DNA of 64,000 nucleotides from Domibacillus mangrovi (GTDB taxonomy: Bacteria; Bacillota; Bacilli; Bacillales; Domibacillaceae), in NCBI RefSeq assembly GCF_001906925.1, contig NZ_MRWQ01000001.1:478012-542011 (forward strand), read 5' to 3'. Shown here in pieces: positions 46,971 through 56,400 of the stretch. The translations under genes were made by a program, and so were the position numbers. The notes beneath the pieces were generated by a model. The model was not told the origin of the DNA, searched no databases, and was given only the letters and a program-made list of their open reading frames with translations. Each line of letters opens with the position of its first letter. The stretch's first letter is position 1.

Positions 46971-47471
46971 TTAGTTTGCTGCTTTTGCTGCTTCAATTGC
47001 TGCATCGTAGTTCGGATGATCTGTTCCTTCACCAACGTACTCTACGTATGTAACCGTATCATTTGAATCAATAACAAATACAGAGCGTGCAAGCAGACGA
47101 AGTTCTTTCATACCGACACCATACGCTTCAGCGAAAGAAAAATCGCGATGGTCTGACAACGTTTTTACATTTTCAAGACCTGCAGCTGCACACCAGCGTG
47201 CTTGAGCAAACGGAAGGTCAGCTGAAATCGTCAGTACTTGAACATTGTCTACTTTCGATGCTTCTTCGTTAAAACGGCGTGTTTGTGCATCACATACACC
47301 AGTATCAATCGAAGGTATAACACTGATCAAGCGGACTTTACCCGTTGTATCTGCAAGAGTTACTGAAGATAGATTGTTTGCAAGTACGTTAAAATCAGGT
47401 GCTTTGTCCCCTACCTTCACTTCATTGCCAATCAATGTCATTGGATTTCCTTTAAATGTTACGCTTGTCAT
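46971..47471 (-). CDS. tpx: Thiol peroxidase (atypical 2-Cys peroxiredoxin)
   Basis: 166 residues, detoxifies hydroperoxides using thioredoxin. Peroxidatic C60 in [15 protein letters not shown] and resolving C94 in [12 protein letters not shown] have the Tpx spacing. The promoter has TTGCAA (47530-47535), 18 bases and TATGAT (47506-47511). ATG behind TGGAGGG. Confidence 0.95.
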   Translation of the reverse strand: MTSVTFKGNPMTLIGNEVKVGDKAPDFNVLANNLSSVTLADTTGKVRLISVIPSIDTGVCDAQTRRFNEEASKVDNVQVLTISADLPFAQARWCAAAGLENVKTLSDHRDFSFAEAYGVGMKELRLLARSVFVIDSNDTVTYVEYVGEGTDHPNYDAAIEAAKAAN

Positions 47472-47505
47472 ATATAATTCCCTCCAAATTCAGCAGTATA
47501 TTTAC

Positions 47506-47535
47506 ATCATACAGAACATGTTATAGCGATTGCAA
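47506..47535 (-). promoter_or_regulatory. Promoter of tpx
   Basis: Minus-strand TTGCAA, 18-base spacer ending in TG (extended -10), TATGAT. Confidence 0.65.
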
Positions 47536-47545
47536 CGGAAAAGAG

Positions 47546-48451
47546 TTAAGCCGCTGCTTTTTTCTTTTGTACTCCCTTCAGTTGAGCGTATGTAAACATA
47601 GCGAGCGCGCTCCATATAAAGAAAAATGATAGCATTTGCGATTGGGTAAACATCTCCTTGTACACGAACACGCCAAGCAACAATGTCATCGTCGGCGCAA
47701 TATATTGTAGAAAACCGAGCATATACAGCGAGAGCTTTTGCGCACCTTTTGCAAATAACAACAATGGAATAGCTGTCAATATTCCACCCCCCATTAGTAG
47801 CAAATCCGTTTTTATATCGCCTGAAAACAAGTGAATGCTGCCCTGCATCGATCCGTATACAAGATAAAGAAGGGCTAATGGCGTTACAACAGCCGTTTCA
47901 ATTGTTAATCCGACTGCCGCATCCATTTTAATCATTTTTTTCACGAGTCCATATAGCGCAAATGAGACCGCAAGCGACAGCGACACCCACGGAAAAGAAC
48001 CATATGAAAATGTCATAACAAGCACGCCGCATGCAGCGAGAAGAAACGATAAAATCTGTATTTTCGACAGCACTTCTTTTAACACAACAACGCCAAGCAA
48101 GACACTCATAAGGGGGTTAATATAATACCCCATACTCGTTTCAATAATTTGATCATGGTTTACTGCCCATATATAAACGAACCAGTTTATACTAATTAAA
48201 CATGATGCAGCGGCAAGAGCGAGGGCTTTTTTGGGGTACATCCTCATTTCTTTTAATACGCTCTGCAACGGGGCTAGCTTTTTTAAGACGATAAGCAGGA
48301 TGATCGTAAAAACAAACGACCAGATGACTCGATTGGCCAGTATTTCATATGCTGACACGTGCGTGACCATTTTCCAGTAAATAGGAATAAGCCCCCATAT
48401 CACATAAGAAGCGGCTGTCAATAAAATACCCGTTTTCACTTCATTTTGCAT
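47546..48451 (-). CDS. rarD: EamA-family transporter RarD
   Basis: 301 residues with ten predicted membrane helices in two EamA repeats. The N-terminal signature GILLTAASYVIWGLIPIYWKM and the following SAYEILANRVIWSF are those of RarD/YojE-type drug-metabolite transporters. Substrate unknown. The start at the ATG 48451 has AGGTG upstream. The 19-codon extension overlaps the thiI side and is unlikely. Confidence 0.85.
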   Translation of the reverse strand: MQNEVKTGILLTAASYVIWGLIPIYWKMVTHVSAYEILANRVIWSFVFTIILLIVLKKLAPLQSVLKEMRMYPKKALALAAASCLISINWFVYIWAVNHDQIIETSMGYYINPLMSVLLGVVVLKEVLSKIQILSFLLAACGVLVMTFSYGSFPWVSLSLAVSFALYGLVKKMIKMDAAVGLTIETAVVTPLALLYLVYGSMQGSIHLFSGDIKTDLLLMGGGILTAIPLLLFAKGAQKLSLYMLGFLQYIAPTMTLLLGVFVYKEMFTQSQMLSFFFIWSALAMFTYAQLKGVQKKKAAA

Positions 48452-48534
48452 ATTTGCACCTGATTTCTTTCTATACCTACAATCGTTTCCAGTCAGAAAC
48501 CGCGCCATTTTTCAAACGCAGACGCGGTTTGATC

Positions 48535-49728
48535 TTATAACAAGTCATCCATTTCTTTTTCTTTTTTCGGCAGCATAATCGTTTCTGTATCACGTATTGC
48601 TTGCTCAATAAGCGGTTCAAAATCGAGAAAGCTTTCAAAATATTGGACTTTCTCTGTTCTTGGCCGTGTTTTTGGTGCGGCCGGTGTGAAAATCGTACAG
48701 CAGTCTTCATACGGTAAAATGGAAATATCATGCGTGCCAATTTTACGGGCCGTATCCATAATGTCAAGTTTATCTGACGCAATAAGCGGACGCAAGACCG
48801 GTGTATTTGTGACATTATTAATCGCCGCCATGCTTTCCATCGTCTGACTCGCAACTTGTCCAAGACTTTCCCCCGTCACAATGGCAAGTGCACCTGTCTG
48901 TTCACGAATACGGTCGGCAATTCGCATCATCATGCGGCGCGTCGACGTCATCGTATAATTTTCCGGTACTTGCTTATGTATCGTTTCTTGAATATGTGTA
49001 AATGGCACGATGTGCAGGCGTACATGGCCGCCATACTTCGTTAAGGTATCCGCTAAATCCATCACTTTTTGCTTCGCTCGTTCACTTGTGTAAGGTGGAC
49101 TAAAAAAATGGACTGCTTCAATTTCCACACCGCGTTTCATCATCATATAACCTGCGACAGGACTATCAAGACCGCCGGATAATAGCAAGACTGCTTTCCC
49201 CGCCGCACCTGCTGGCAATCCACCTGCTCCAGGATACGTTTCACAAGACAAATAGACCGCTTCCTGACGGACTTCAACAACAAGTGTGAGATTCGGATGA
49301 TGTACATCAACTGTTACATTTTCTGTCCCCCGCAATACATGACCACCAATTTCATGATTTAACGCGTGTGTATCAAGTGGGAATGTTTTATCAGCGCGGC
49401 GTGTTTCGACTTTAAATGTCGTCGCACCAATCATTGCTCTTTTCACCAATTCAAGTGCTGCTTCTTTCATTTCATCAAGTTCCTGAGACGTTTTCACAAC
49501 TGGACTGAATGATTGAATGCCCGATACGTGCAAAAGCTGTTCTTTTACCTCGTAAAATGAGGCACCATTTAAATAAATAAACATACGATCACGCTGCGCT
49601 TCCACCTGAATGCGATCATCTGCGAGCAGCCGCTTAATATTTGATTTCATTTTATTTGTAAATTTGCTCCGGTTGCGTCCTTTTGTTGACATTTCACCGT
49701 AACGGATTAAAATGCGGTCATAGTTCAT
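48535..49728 (-). CDS. thiI: tRNA 4-thiouridine sulfurtransferase ThiI
   Basis: 397 residues. Ferredoxin-like and THUMP domains (about 1-165) bind tRNA. The PP-loop LLSGGLDSPVAGYMMMKRG (about 183-201) adenylates U8, and the catalytic Cys lies in the C-terminal YEDCCTIFTP region. Lacks the rhodanese extension of the E. coli enzyme, as in other bacilli. The start codon overlaps the end of the cysteine desulfurase gene (ATGA), its dedicated sulfur donor. Confidence 0.95.
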   Translation of the reverse strand: MNYDRILIRYGEMSTKGRNRSKFTNKMKSNIKRLLADDRIQVEAQRDRMFIYLNGASFYEVKEQLLHVSGIQSFSPVVKTSQELDEMKEAALELVKRAMIGATTFKVETRRADKTFPLDTHALNHEIGGHVLRGTENVTVDVHHPNLTLVVEVRQEAVYLSCETYPGAGGLPAGAAGKAVLLLSGGLDSPVAGYMMMKRGVEIEAVHFFSPPYTSERAKQKVMDLADTLTKYGGHVRLHIVPFTHIQETIHKQVPENYTMTSTRRMMMRIADRIREQTGALAIVTGESLGQVASQTMESMAAINNVTNTPVLRPLIASDKLDIMDTARKIGTHDISILPYEDCCTIFTPAAPKTRPRTEKVQYFESFLDFEPLIEQAIRDTETIMLPKKEKEMDDLL

Positions 49729-50867
49729 GTTCGTTCATTCCTTTTTTTCGCCAGAACCGGCACGATGCGGTCCAGTGCGTCAATAAATTTTACTGATTCT
49801 TCCATTGTGTTATACCGTGAAAGACTGATTCGAATAGCAGACGCAGCATGTTCTCTATTTACATTCATCGCTTCGAGTATCCGACTTGGCTTATTTTGCT
49901 TTGATGAACATGCACTTGTTGTAGAAACAATAATTTCTTCCTTCTCAAGCGCATGAACAAGCACTTCCCCCTTTATACCTGGTATGGAAAAATGAAGTAT
50001 ATGCGGGGCTGACTGAGGCGGTGTATGAATAATAGACCATTCACGCTTTATTAGCTGGCCGCGAATAAATCCTGTCATCTCTCTTGTCTTTTCCGGATCA
50101 CTTTGTTGCAGAAGACGTATCGCTTTTGCTAATGATGCAATTCCCGATACATTTTCTGTACCGCTCCGAAAACCCCGTTCCTGTCCCCCGCCAGAAAAAA
50201 GAGGGGCAACCTGTACACCCTGTCGCTTATATAAAAAACCTGTTCCGTTTAAGCCATGTAATTTATGCCCAGATACAGACAATAAATCTACACACGCTGC
50301 TTGTAAATCAAGGGGCACTTTCCCAAAGCCTTGTACGTCATCAACATGAAATAGAACAGATGGATATTTTTTCAATAGCTTCCCTATCTCTTTAACCGGC
50401 TGTACAGCACCTGTTTCGTTATTCACGTGCATAACGGATACAAGAACCGTCTCACCTGTGATCGCCTGTTCAATCTCTTTCTTTTGAACGATCCCGTTTT
50501 CATCTGGCTTTACATATGTAACGCTATATCCGCTCTTTTCAAGGTCACGACATGCTTCAAATACAGATGGGTGCTCGATCATCGTTGTGACGATATGGCG
50601 GCCGCGGCCTTTATAAAAAGAGGCAACTCCTTTTATCGCCAGATTATTCGATTCGGTGCCTCCAGAAGTAAAGATGATTTCATCTGTAGACACCTTCATT
50701 AACCCAGCAATTTGTTCACGTGCTTTTTCTATTAAACGCTCCGCTTCCATCCCCGGTGAATGCAAAGAGGAGGGATTTGCAAAAAAGCGAATACCTGCTT
50801 TCACAAACGTGTCCATGACCGATTCATCCGGCATCGTCGTCGCACTATTATCAAAATAAATCATCAT
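49725..50867 (-). CDS. nifZ: Cysteine desulfurase paired with ThiI (NifS/NifZ type)
   Basis: 380-residue PLP enzyme. IYFDNSATT start, HN-type cofactor region (TSGGTESNNLAIKG, SVMHVNNETGAVQP), Schiff-base lysine in SVSGHKLHGLNGTGF near 203, and active cysteine in STTSACSSKQNKPS near 325. It provides persulfide sulfur to ThiI for 4-thiouridine. ATG (one of two in tandem) behind GAGGAG. The order desulfurase-thiI is the B. subtilis order. Confidence 0.93.
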   Translation of the reverse strand: MMIYFDNSATTMPDESVMDTFVKAGIRFFANPSSLHSPGMEAERLIEKAREQIAGLMKVSTDEIIFTSGGTESNNLAIKGVASFYKGRGRHIVTTMIEHPSVFEACRDLEKSGYSVTYVKPDENGIVQKKEIEQAITGETVLVSVMHVNNETGAVQPVKEIGKLLKKYPSVLFHVDDVQGFGKVPLDLQAACVDLLSVSGHKLHGLNGTGFLYKRQGVQVAPLFSGGGQERGFRSGTENVSGIASLAKAIRLLQQSDPEKTREMTGFIRGQLIKREWSIIHTPPQSAPHILHFSIPGIKGEVLVHALEKEEIIVSTTSACSSKQNKPSRILEAMNVNREHAASAIRISLSRYNTMEESVKFIDALDRIVPVLAKKRNERT

Positions 50868-50913
50868 TTAAGACTCCTCATCTTTTTTCACCTATCCATG
50901 TTAGCACATCAAC

Positions 50914-50949
50914 TAAAAAAAAACCGCCTCTTTTATTTTGAGACGGCTG
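50914..50949 (-). terminator. Terminator of ezrA
   Basis: GCCGTCTC/GAGGCGG(T) stem followed by nine T residues on the minus strand. The ezrA stop codon lies in the loop. Confidence 0.82.
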
Positions 50950-52657
50950 TTTCTTTCTTTTTTCGTTCTTCGGTATATTGCGCATCGAATCTTTTTAATC
51001 CCCTTGAATCAACTTTATCAATCGCCGTGGCACATAATTCAAGTGCTTTTCCGTAATCCGCATGACGGAAAGCTATTTCTGCTTCATTTAGCTTTGACCC
51101 GATTGATGGATGTGTCCCCCGGTACCGGTTACCAAACTGGATCATTCGCTCAGACAGCTCAACTTGCTCAATTAATTCATCTGTTTTATTCGTCAAATGA
51201 TTGATCGCACTTTTCGCTGCATCCAGTTTCTCACGGACAGCTTTCATATTAAGCGGTTTCTCATTTAAATAGGTGTTTGTTTCCTTTAAGCGATGGTGTG
51301 CTTCTTCCGCCATATCGCGGTAATAATCTGGCAGCCCTGGCAAATTGCTTTGCTTCACTTTACGTGTAATTTGCTGTACATGCAGCCGCAATGACTGTAA
51401 TTCTTCCCCTGCTTCTACTTCATCTTTTCGGAGCGTTTGCAAAAAGGCTGTAAATCCTTCCTGCTCTTTTTTCATTTCTTTAATCCGTGCTTGAATATCT
51501 TTCAATTCATCATATAAAAACGAATAAGCTGTTTTTTCTTCCGCAATCCGTCCATGTAAAATTTCATATTGTTTTTCGAGATGATAAATTTCTTCCTCTA
51601 GATAGCGCGGTACGCTTGACTCTTCCTCATCCAGCTGGTAGCTTTGCTTCACAACATCTGTTTCTTCAATTAAATCGCCATTATATCCTCTTATCTCATC
51701 AATAATCAAACCGATTTGACCTTCATCTTTCATAACATTGTGCCGAGCTATGACTTCCTTTTCAAGCAAGTCATAGAAAAATTCAATGCTGTCTTTTGCA
51801 TCTGATACGATGAGTTCTGTTTCTTCCACTTCCGTTTTTACGAGAAAGTCACGACAACGGCTGAGATCTTCTTTTAACACATTCGCTTCTTTTTCAATTT
51901 GCAAGTGGTCAAGTAAATAACCATCCTGCTTCATTTCTTTATAACCGTTTTCAATTTCAGCCAATTGTGCCGGCAATATGTGATTTACTTCTGTCATCAG
52001 CACAGGAATACGTTCCATTTTATGCTGGATCTTGTCCATTTCCACTTGAATTTCCATCAATAGCTCTCGCGCTTCTAAATAATTACCATCTTCTGTTAAG
52101 TCAGCAAATTTTTCAAATCGCCCCGTTGATACATCTAACTGCACTTCAAGAACAGCTGCCGCTTTCCCAAACGTATGACGATGTGCAAGAAGCCGTTTTC
52201 TAGCATCACGCTGCCGCGCATGCATGTCTTCTCCTTCAGCTCGGTTTTTCTCTTCACTGCCTACAAGCTGGTCAAGTTCAGTTAAAATCCCATCCACTTT
52301 TTTCTCAATTTGATCGAGGTGGCCGGCAATGTCAGCATTCGTCTTTTTGGCTGTTCCGAACCGAAATTGATCTATCTTTCCTTCAGATTCAAATAACTTT
52401 TCATCGATAGCAGGGATATCAACTGTTACAACTTCATCCCACTCTGCACGCCATCTATCAAACAGTTCTTCCGTCTGTCCAGTCATGTTGAGCCGTTTTA
52501 CTTTTGTCAATTCTTCATTCACAGGACGATGCAAAAGCTCCGTCTTTTTCATATCAAGCCGATCAATTTCCGTCGCATTTTTTTTCCTAGTTATTATTAT
52601 GTAAATGAGCAAAACCAATGCGACAATTACCGCTCCAATGACGAATTTCACCATCAT
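50933..52657 (-). CDS. ezrA: Septation ring regulator EzrA
   Basis: 574 residues. A single N-terminal transmembrane helix (about 5-23, VIGAVIVALVLLIYIIIT) is followed by a long cytoplasmic alpha-helical, spectrin-like coiled-coil region. It negatively controls FtsZ ring formation and coordinates wall synthesis at mid-cell. The start at one of two tandem ATGs (52657) follows GAGGGGG. The 17-codon upstream extension is ignored because it lacks a ribosome-binding site. Confidence 0.94.
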   Translation of the reverse strand: MMVKFVIGAVIVALVLLIYIIITRKKNATEIDRLDMKKTELLHRPVNEELTKVKRLNMTGQTEELFDRWRAEWDEVVTVDIPAIDEKLFESEGKIDQFRFGTAKKTNADIAGHLDQIEKKVDGILTELDQLVGSEEKNRAEGEDMHARQRDARKRLLAHRHTFGKAAAVLEVQLDVSTGRFEKFADLTEDGNYLEARELLMEIQVEMDKIQHKMERIPVLMTEVNHILPAQLAEIENGYKEMKQDGYLLDHLQIEKEANVLKEDLSRCRDFLVKTEVEETELIVSDAKDSIEFFYDLLEKEVIARHNVMKDEGQIGLIIDEIRGYNGDLIEETDVVKQSYQLDEEESSVPRYLEEEIYHLEKQYEILHGRIAEEKTAYSFLYDELKDIQARIKEMKKEQEGFTAFLQTLRKDEVEAGEELQSLRLHVQQITRKVKQSNLPGLPDYYRDMAEEAHHRLKETNTYLNEKPLNMKAVREKLDAAKSAINHLTNKTDELIEQVELSERMIQFGNRYRGTHPSIGSKLNEAEIAFRHADYGKALELCATAIDKVDSRGLKRFDAQYTEERKKKETAVSK

Positions 52658-52863
52658 AAGCCCCCTCGTAACAACGAATAAATAAGATATATGTAAAATA
52701 GACGCCACACATTGCGTCCTTTAGTACAATTACGTATAATTTCACTAGTATTAATAATAGCACGACTACACATTTTTTGGATGGGAACTTGTGTTTTTTC
52801 GTATAGTTTTCGCAAAAAAATGTCAAAAAAGCCGTCACATTTTTAAAAAAGGAGATTTAGCAT

Positions 52864-53676
52864 ATGTTTAGAGATGGACATATTCATACTACCTATTGTC
52901 CACACGGTTCAAAAGATTCACTTAATCAATATATTGAACGCGCAATTGAGTGCGGATTTACCGATATTACCTTCACTGAACACGCGCCGCTTCCCAAAAA
53001 CTTCATCGATCCCGCCCCTGAATGGGACAGCGCAATGGACTGGAACGATTTGGAACCGTATTTAAAAGATGTCGAAGCAGCGAAAAAACAGTATAAAGCG
53101 TCCATCCGTATTCGAACAGGCCTTGAAGTTGATTTCATCCAAGGTTTTGAGCGTGAGACAACTCATCTGCTTAATGAATACGGGTCATACCTTGATGATA
53201 GCATTTTATCAGTGCATTTTTTACGTCATGCAGACCGTTATTACTGTGTTGATTTTAGCGAAGATGAGTTTCGTCTCATAGCAGAACGATTCGGATCAGT
53301 TGAAGCCGTCTATACATCGTATTATGATACATTACTGCAATCAGTGGAAGCAAATCTTGGAGCATTTAAACCAGAACGCATTGGACATATAACTCTTGTT
53401 CATAAATTTCAGCGTATGTATCCGTGCCATGTATCGTTTGATGACCGGATCATGGCGATTTTACAAGCAGTGAAAAAGAACGGCTATTCATTGGATTACA
53501 ATGGAGCCGGCACCGTCAAACCGCTTTGTCTTGAATCCTATCCTCCCGAGCACATTGCGCACTCAGCCCGTTCACTCGGTATCCCCCTTATTTATGGATC
53601 GGATGCGCATACAGCAGCTGGCATCGGACAAGGTTTTGACAAAATAGATTTTACATTATTGGAAGGAAGTGTTTAA
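52864..53676 (+). CDS. hisJ: Histidinol-phosphatase, PHP family
   Basis: 270 residues. Removes phosphate from histidinol phosphate in histidine synthesis. PHP metal-site residues are visible in RDGHIHTTYCPHG (near 4-16), ITFTEHAPLP, E-containing GLEVDFIQGFE, and YGSDAHTAAGIG near 250. ATG behind AAAAGGAGA. Divergent from ezrA. In B. subtilis a TetR-type gene separates hisJ from ytsP, and it is absent here. Confidence 0.93.
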   Translation: MFRDGHIHTTYCPHGSKDSLNQYIERAIECGFTDITFTEHAPLPKNFIDPAPEWDSAMDWNDLEPYLKDVEAAKKQYKASIRIRTGLEVDFIQGFERETTHLLNEYGSYLDDSILSVHFLRHADRYYCVDFSEDEFRLIAERFGSVEAVYTSYYDTLLQSVEANLGAFKPERIGHITLVHKFQRMYPCHVSFDDRIMAILQAVKKNGYSLDYNGAGTVKPLCLESYPPEHIAHSARSLGIPLIYGSDAHTAAGIGQGFDKIDFTLLEGSV

Positions 53677-53678
53677 TC

Positions 53679-54158
53679 TTGTTTCAACATGTTCACTATT
53701 CTGATACAAAACAAGAACAGTATGCACTCGTGACGAAGCAGCTGGAAGCACTCTTAGCAGGAGAGCCTAACCAAATAGCAAATTTAAGCAATGCATCTGC
53801 ACTTCTCGGCCAATTTTTGGACCGAATCAACTGGGTCGGCTTTTATTTATATGATGGCTATGAACTTGTCCTTGGTCCATTTCAAGGATTGCCTGCCTGT
53901 GTCCGTATCCCTTTAGGTAAAGGCGTCTGCGGAACAGCTGCAATTGAACAAAAAACGATTCGTATCGCTAATGTCGATGATTTTCCCGGACACATTGCAT
54001 GCGACGCGGCATCTCGCTCAGAAATTGTCGTGCCTCTCGTAAAAGATGGTGAACTGATTGGTGTACTCGATATTGACAGTCCGGAAGTAAACCGCTTCAA
54101 AGAAGTAGATGAAATTGGTCTCACACACTTTGCGAACGTATTGACTCGTTTCCTTTAA
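53679..54158 (+). CDS. ytsP: GAF-domain free methionine-(R)-sulfoxide reductase (YtsP-like)
   Basis: 159-residue GAF protein. It has three cysteines with the fRMsr spacing: C74 (GLPACVRIPLG), C84 (GKGVCGTAA) and C108 (HIACDAASRSEIVVP), 10 and 24 residues apart as in the E. coli enzyme. The predicted reaction is reduction of free Met-(R)-sulfoxide. The start is a TTG at 53679, nine bases after GGAAGGAAG and two bases after hisJ, so the two are co-transcribed. Confidence 0.88.
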   Translation: MFQHVHYSDTKQEQYALVTKQLEALLAGEPNQIANLSNASALLGQFLDRINWVGFYLYDGYELVLGPFQGLPACVRIPLGKGVCGTAAIEQKTIRIANVDDFPGHIACDAASRSEIVVPLVKDGELIGVLDIDSPEVNRFKEVDEIGLTHFANVLTRFL

Positions 54159-54164
54159 AAAAGA

Positions 54165-54193
54165 TTGACAGTCTTATTTGTGCGTTATATACT
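54165..54193 (+). promoter_or_regulatory. Strong SigA promoter of rpsD
   Basis: Perfect TTGACA (54165-54170), 17 bases, TATACT (54188-54193). Start near 54200 leaves a 195-base untranslated leader (54200-54396) containing GC-rich hairpin segments around 54260-54345, the position of the S4 autoregulatory leader in B. subtilis. A short open frame in the leader is not considered a gene. Confidence 0.82.
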
Positions 54194-54396
54194 ATTCTTT
54201 GTGTAAAATAAATGCAGCCTATGTGTATGCTGTTTTGATTTCATTTTGTTTCTTTGTCCGGTATGATTCGGAAAAGGGGCATCGTGTAACCCGTTGCTGC
54301 AGGGCGATGGTGCATGAAAACAAAATGTGCTTGCAGTTAATTCACACCGGTTTTTATTTTACAACAAAATAAAAACATTGAAGGAGGAGTCATATT

Positions 54397-54999
54397 ATGG
54401 CTCGTTATACAGGTCCAAGCTGGAAATTATCCCGCCGACTCGGCATTTCACTAAGCGGTACAGGTAAAGAAATCGAAAAACGTCCTTACGCTCCAGGTCC
54501 ACACGGCCCGAATCAGCGTAAAAAATTGTCTGAATACGGAATGCAGCTTCAAGAGAAGCAAAAACTTCGTCACATGTACGGCGTGACTGAGCGTCAATTC
54601 CGTAACTTGTTCGATCGCGCTGGCAAAATGAAAGGTGTATACGGCGAAAACTTCATGATTCTTCTTGAATCACGTCTTGATAACCTTGTTTACCGTCTAG
54701 GTCTTGCCCGCACTCGTCGTCAAGCACGTCAGCTTGTTAACCATGGTCACGTTGTTGTTGATGGAAAACGTCTTGACATTCCATCTTACCGTGTGAAAAT
54801 TGGTCAAACAATCGGTATTCGTGAAAAATCAAGCAACTTCACAATCGTTAAAGAAGCAGTAGAAGTAAATAACTTCGTACCTGACTACTTGACGTTTGAT
54901 GCTGACAAACTTGAAGGTACATTCACACGCCTTCCAGAGCGTTCAGAACTTCCTGCTGAAATTAACGAAGCACTTATCGTTGAGTTCTACTCTCGTTAA
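54397..54999 (+). CDS. rpsD: Ribosomal protein S4
   Basis: 200-residue 30S assembly protein and translational repressor. N-terminal [21 protein letters not shown] and the S4 RNA-binding fold (about 92-155, [29 protein letters not shown]). This is the zinc-independent bacillar form without the N-terminal cysteine cluster. ATG behind AAGGAGGAG. It is monocistronic and closed by a strong terminator, and marks the right border of the conserved core. Confidence 0.97.
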   Translation: MARYTGPSWKLSRRLGISLSGTGKEIEKRPYAPGPHGPNQRKKLSEYGMQLQEKQKLRHMYGVTERQFRNLFDRAGKMKGVYGENFMILLESRLDNLVYRLGLARTRRQARQLVNHGHVVVDGKRLDIPSYRVKIGQTIGIREKSSNFTIVKEAVEVNNFVPDYLTFDADKLEGTFTRLPERSELPAEINEALIVEFYSR

Positions 55000-55027
55000 T
55001 CATTTTTCTTTGCAAAGAGTAGCGATC

Positions 55028-55072
55028 AAAACCCTAGAAACCTTGATATATCAATGGTTATAGGGTTTTTTC
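55028..55072 (+). terminator. Terminator of rpsD
   Basis: Long interrupted stem AAAACCCTA...TTGA/TCAA...TAGGGTTTT followed by TTTCTTT, about 30 bases after the rpsD stop codon. Confidence 0.82.
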
Positions 55073-55107
55073 TTTATATGAACTAGGCAAAATACTGCAT
55101 AGAATAA

Positions 55108-55155
55108 CCCTGTTTTGGGGCTAAGTGGGGCTAGATCGGGGCTAATAAAAACTAG
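55108..55155 (+). pseudogene. Possible integrase C-terminal remnant beside rpsD
   Basis: Read in one plus-strand frame, the segment gives PCFGAKWG-stop-IGANKN-stop, resembling the glycine-rich tails of phage tyrosine recombinases (FGAKxGQIGANK-type). Three GGGGCTA direct repeats form it. No other integrase sequence remains. The rest of 55076-55506 has no gene. It holds a 9-bp dyad ATTTGACGA/TCGTCAAAT (55219-55227, 55257-55265), TGTAACG/CGTTACA (about 55317-55341) and GAAGCGG/CCGCTTC (about 55370-55402). Confidence 0.3.
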
Positions 55156-55506
55156 GCGGCGTGTGTATAGAAATATGTAAGGGATAACAGATTGGAGCAT
55201 AGCGCTTCAATCTTTTTTATTTGACGAAACATCGAGTAATTGCCGAGTAATGACTGTCGTCAAATTGGGGACGGTTGAAAAGTCCACCCGCTTTTACTCA
55301 TTTTTGAGTAGCTGCCTGTAACGGTAAGTTTTTGCGTTACACCTAATCAGCCCTCTCGTAATTAGATGAAGCGGAAATTTCGTTCATACTTCGCCGCTTC
55401 TCTTTGTAACGTTTAAGGGGAGCATAATGCAATAAAAAAAAGACACCAAACAGTGCACGATTTTCCATATCTGCTTAGTATCCCTTTAGATGACTGAGAG
55501 AACTTT

Positions 55507-56046
55507 TTAAATATGTAAATTTGAAATTATTTTTACTTCACTCGGATGTTGAAGGAAATCTCGATCATTTGTAACTATCAAAATAGAATCTTTTAAACAC
55601 AGACTAACAAAATACTCATCATTAAAATCAAAAGAATTACCCACATTAAAGATTTCCTCTAATTTAAGTGATGCAAAACCATCATCTAACTTTGTTGCAT
55701 ATTTGAAAATTCGATCATTAATAATAATTTTTAAATAGTCAATAGTGTCCTTAAACTCCTGACTATTCCTGAAATCTCTTTTGTAATGTAATCCAGGATT
55801 AGATTCTTTAGCTAGATTATACTCAAGTCTACAATAAGCATTAAAAAACTCGGATATTTGAAGAGCGCTTGTATATATTCGTGCCTCCGAATCAATTATC
55901 TTTTCAAAAAGATGATTGTATTTCCCGACTACATTCTCATTGTAATTACCAATACTGCAGTATAAATACATCCAAATATTCGTGTCTAAAAATATTTTGT
56001 CTTCGGCATTCGGATTGAAACTATCCAGATGAATGTAATCACTCAT
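55507..56046 (-). CDS. PIN-domain nuclease, third gene of the GHKL-STAS-PIN operon
   Basis: 179 residues with the PIN acidic set in order: D21 in KIFLDTNIWMYLY, E66 in LQISEFFNAYCRLEY, D143 in FDFNDEYFVSLCLKD and D161/D163 in IVTNDRDFLQ. It is therefore predicted to be a metal-dependent RNase or DNase. At 179 residues it is larger than VapC toxins (about 130), with an insert near 75-125. I start at the ATG 56046 (GAGGT eight to nine bases upstream). It overlaps the STAS-like gene by eight bases (ATGAGTGA), so it is tightly coupled. No VapB-like antitoxin is adjacent. The upstream pair probably plays the controlling role. Markedly AT-rich compared with the core genes. Confidence 0.72.
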   Translation of the reverse strand: MSDYIHLDSFNPNAEDKIFLDTNIWMYLYCSIGNYNENVVGKYNHLFEKIIDSEARIYTSALQISEFFNAYCRLEYNLAKESNPGLHYKRDFRNSQEFKDTIDYLKIIINDRIFKYATKLDDGFASLKLEEIFNVGNSFDFNDEYFVSLCLKDSILIVTNDRDFLQHPSEVKIISNLHI

Positions 56047-56383
56047 TTTCAAATACCTCATCAATATTTTTTGTTAAATTTTCATTAGTTTTGATGTCAA
56101 GTTTTGCTCTAGTTATAACTTTACTTAACAAGTACTTATCTAAGTTATCCATATCCGCGATTGTAAGAGTTTGATTAAGCACATCCGATGAAAAATGATT
56201 GTAAAGATTTCCTATAGCTTTATTTAAAAACGCGGTTGTTGTATCATTTACATCCAAAAAGCTTAAAGTAGTTTTTTTTCTTTTATGAATAGCATTTTCT
56301 AAATAACGATATAATAACTCCCCTTTCTCTGGAGAAACTGCAATTTTTGAATTTATAATATCCTTAACAAAGACACGCTCCAT
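56039..56383 (-). CDS. STAS-like protein (DUF4325 type), second gene of the operon
   Basis: 114 residues. Arrangement MERVFVKDI, then a helix (GELLYRYLENAIHKRK), then a strand-loop-helix TTLSFLDVNDTTTAFLNKAIGNLYNHF (about 38-64) that matches the STAS-like DUF4325 pattern. The conserved serine position is occupied by threonines T48-T50. STAS domains are classical partners and substrates of GHKL kinases in anti-anti-sigma switches, so it may be the phosphorylatable partner of the upstream ATPase. ATG behind AAGGAGGG, 17 bases after that gene. Confidence 0.62.
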   Translation of the reverse strand: MERVFVKDIINSKIAVSPEKGELLYRYLENAIHKRKKTTLSFLDVNDTTTAFLNKAIGNLYNHFSSDVLNQTLTIADMDNLDKYLLSKVITRAKLDIKTNENLTKNIDEVFENE

Positions 56384-56400
56384 ATTTAACCCTCCTTGGA

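Noticed and set aside
48477..48863. 128-codon frame overlapping thiI and rarD
   Set aside because: Shadow of the thiI coding strand in another frame, very basic and without a ribosome-binding site.
54178..54372. 64-codon frame in the rpsD leader
   Set aside because: No ribosome-binding site; overlaps the structured leader expected for S4 control.
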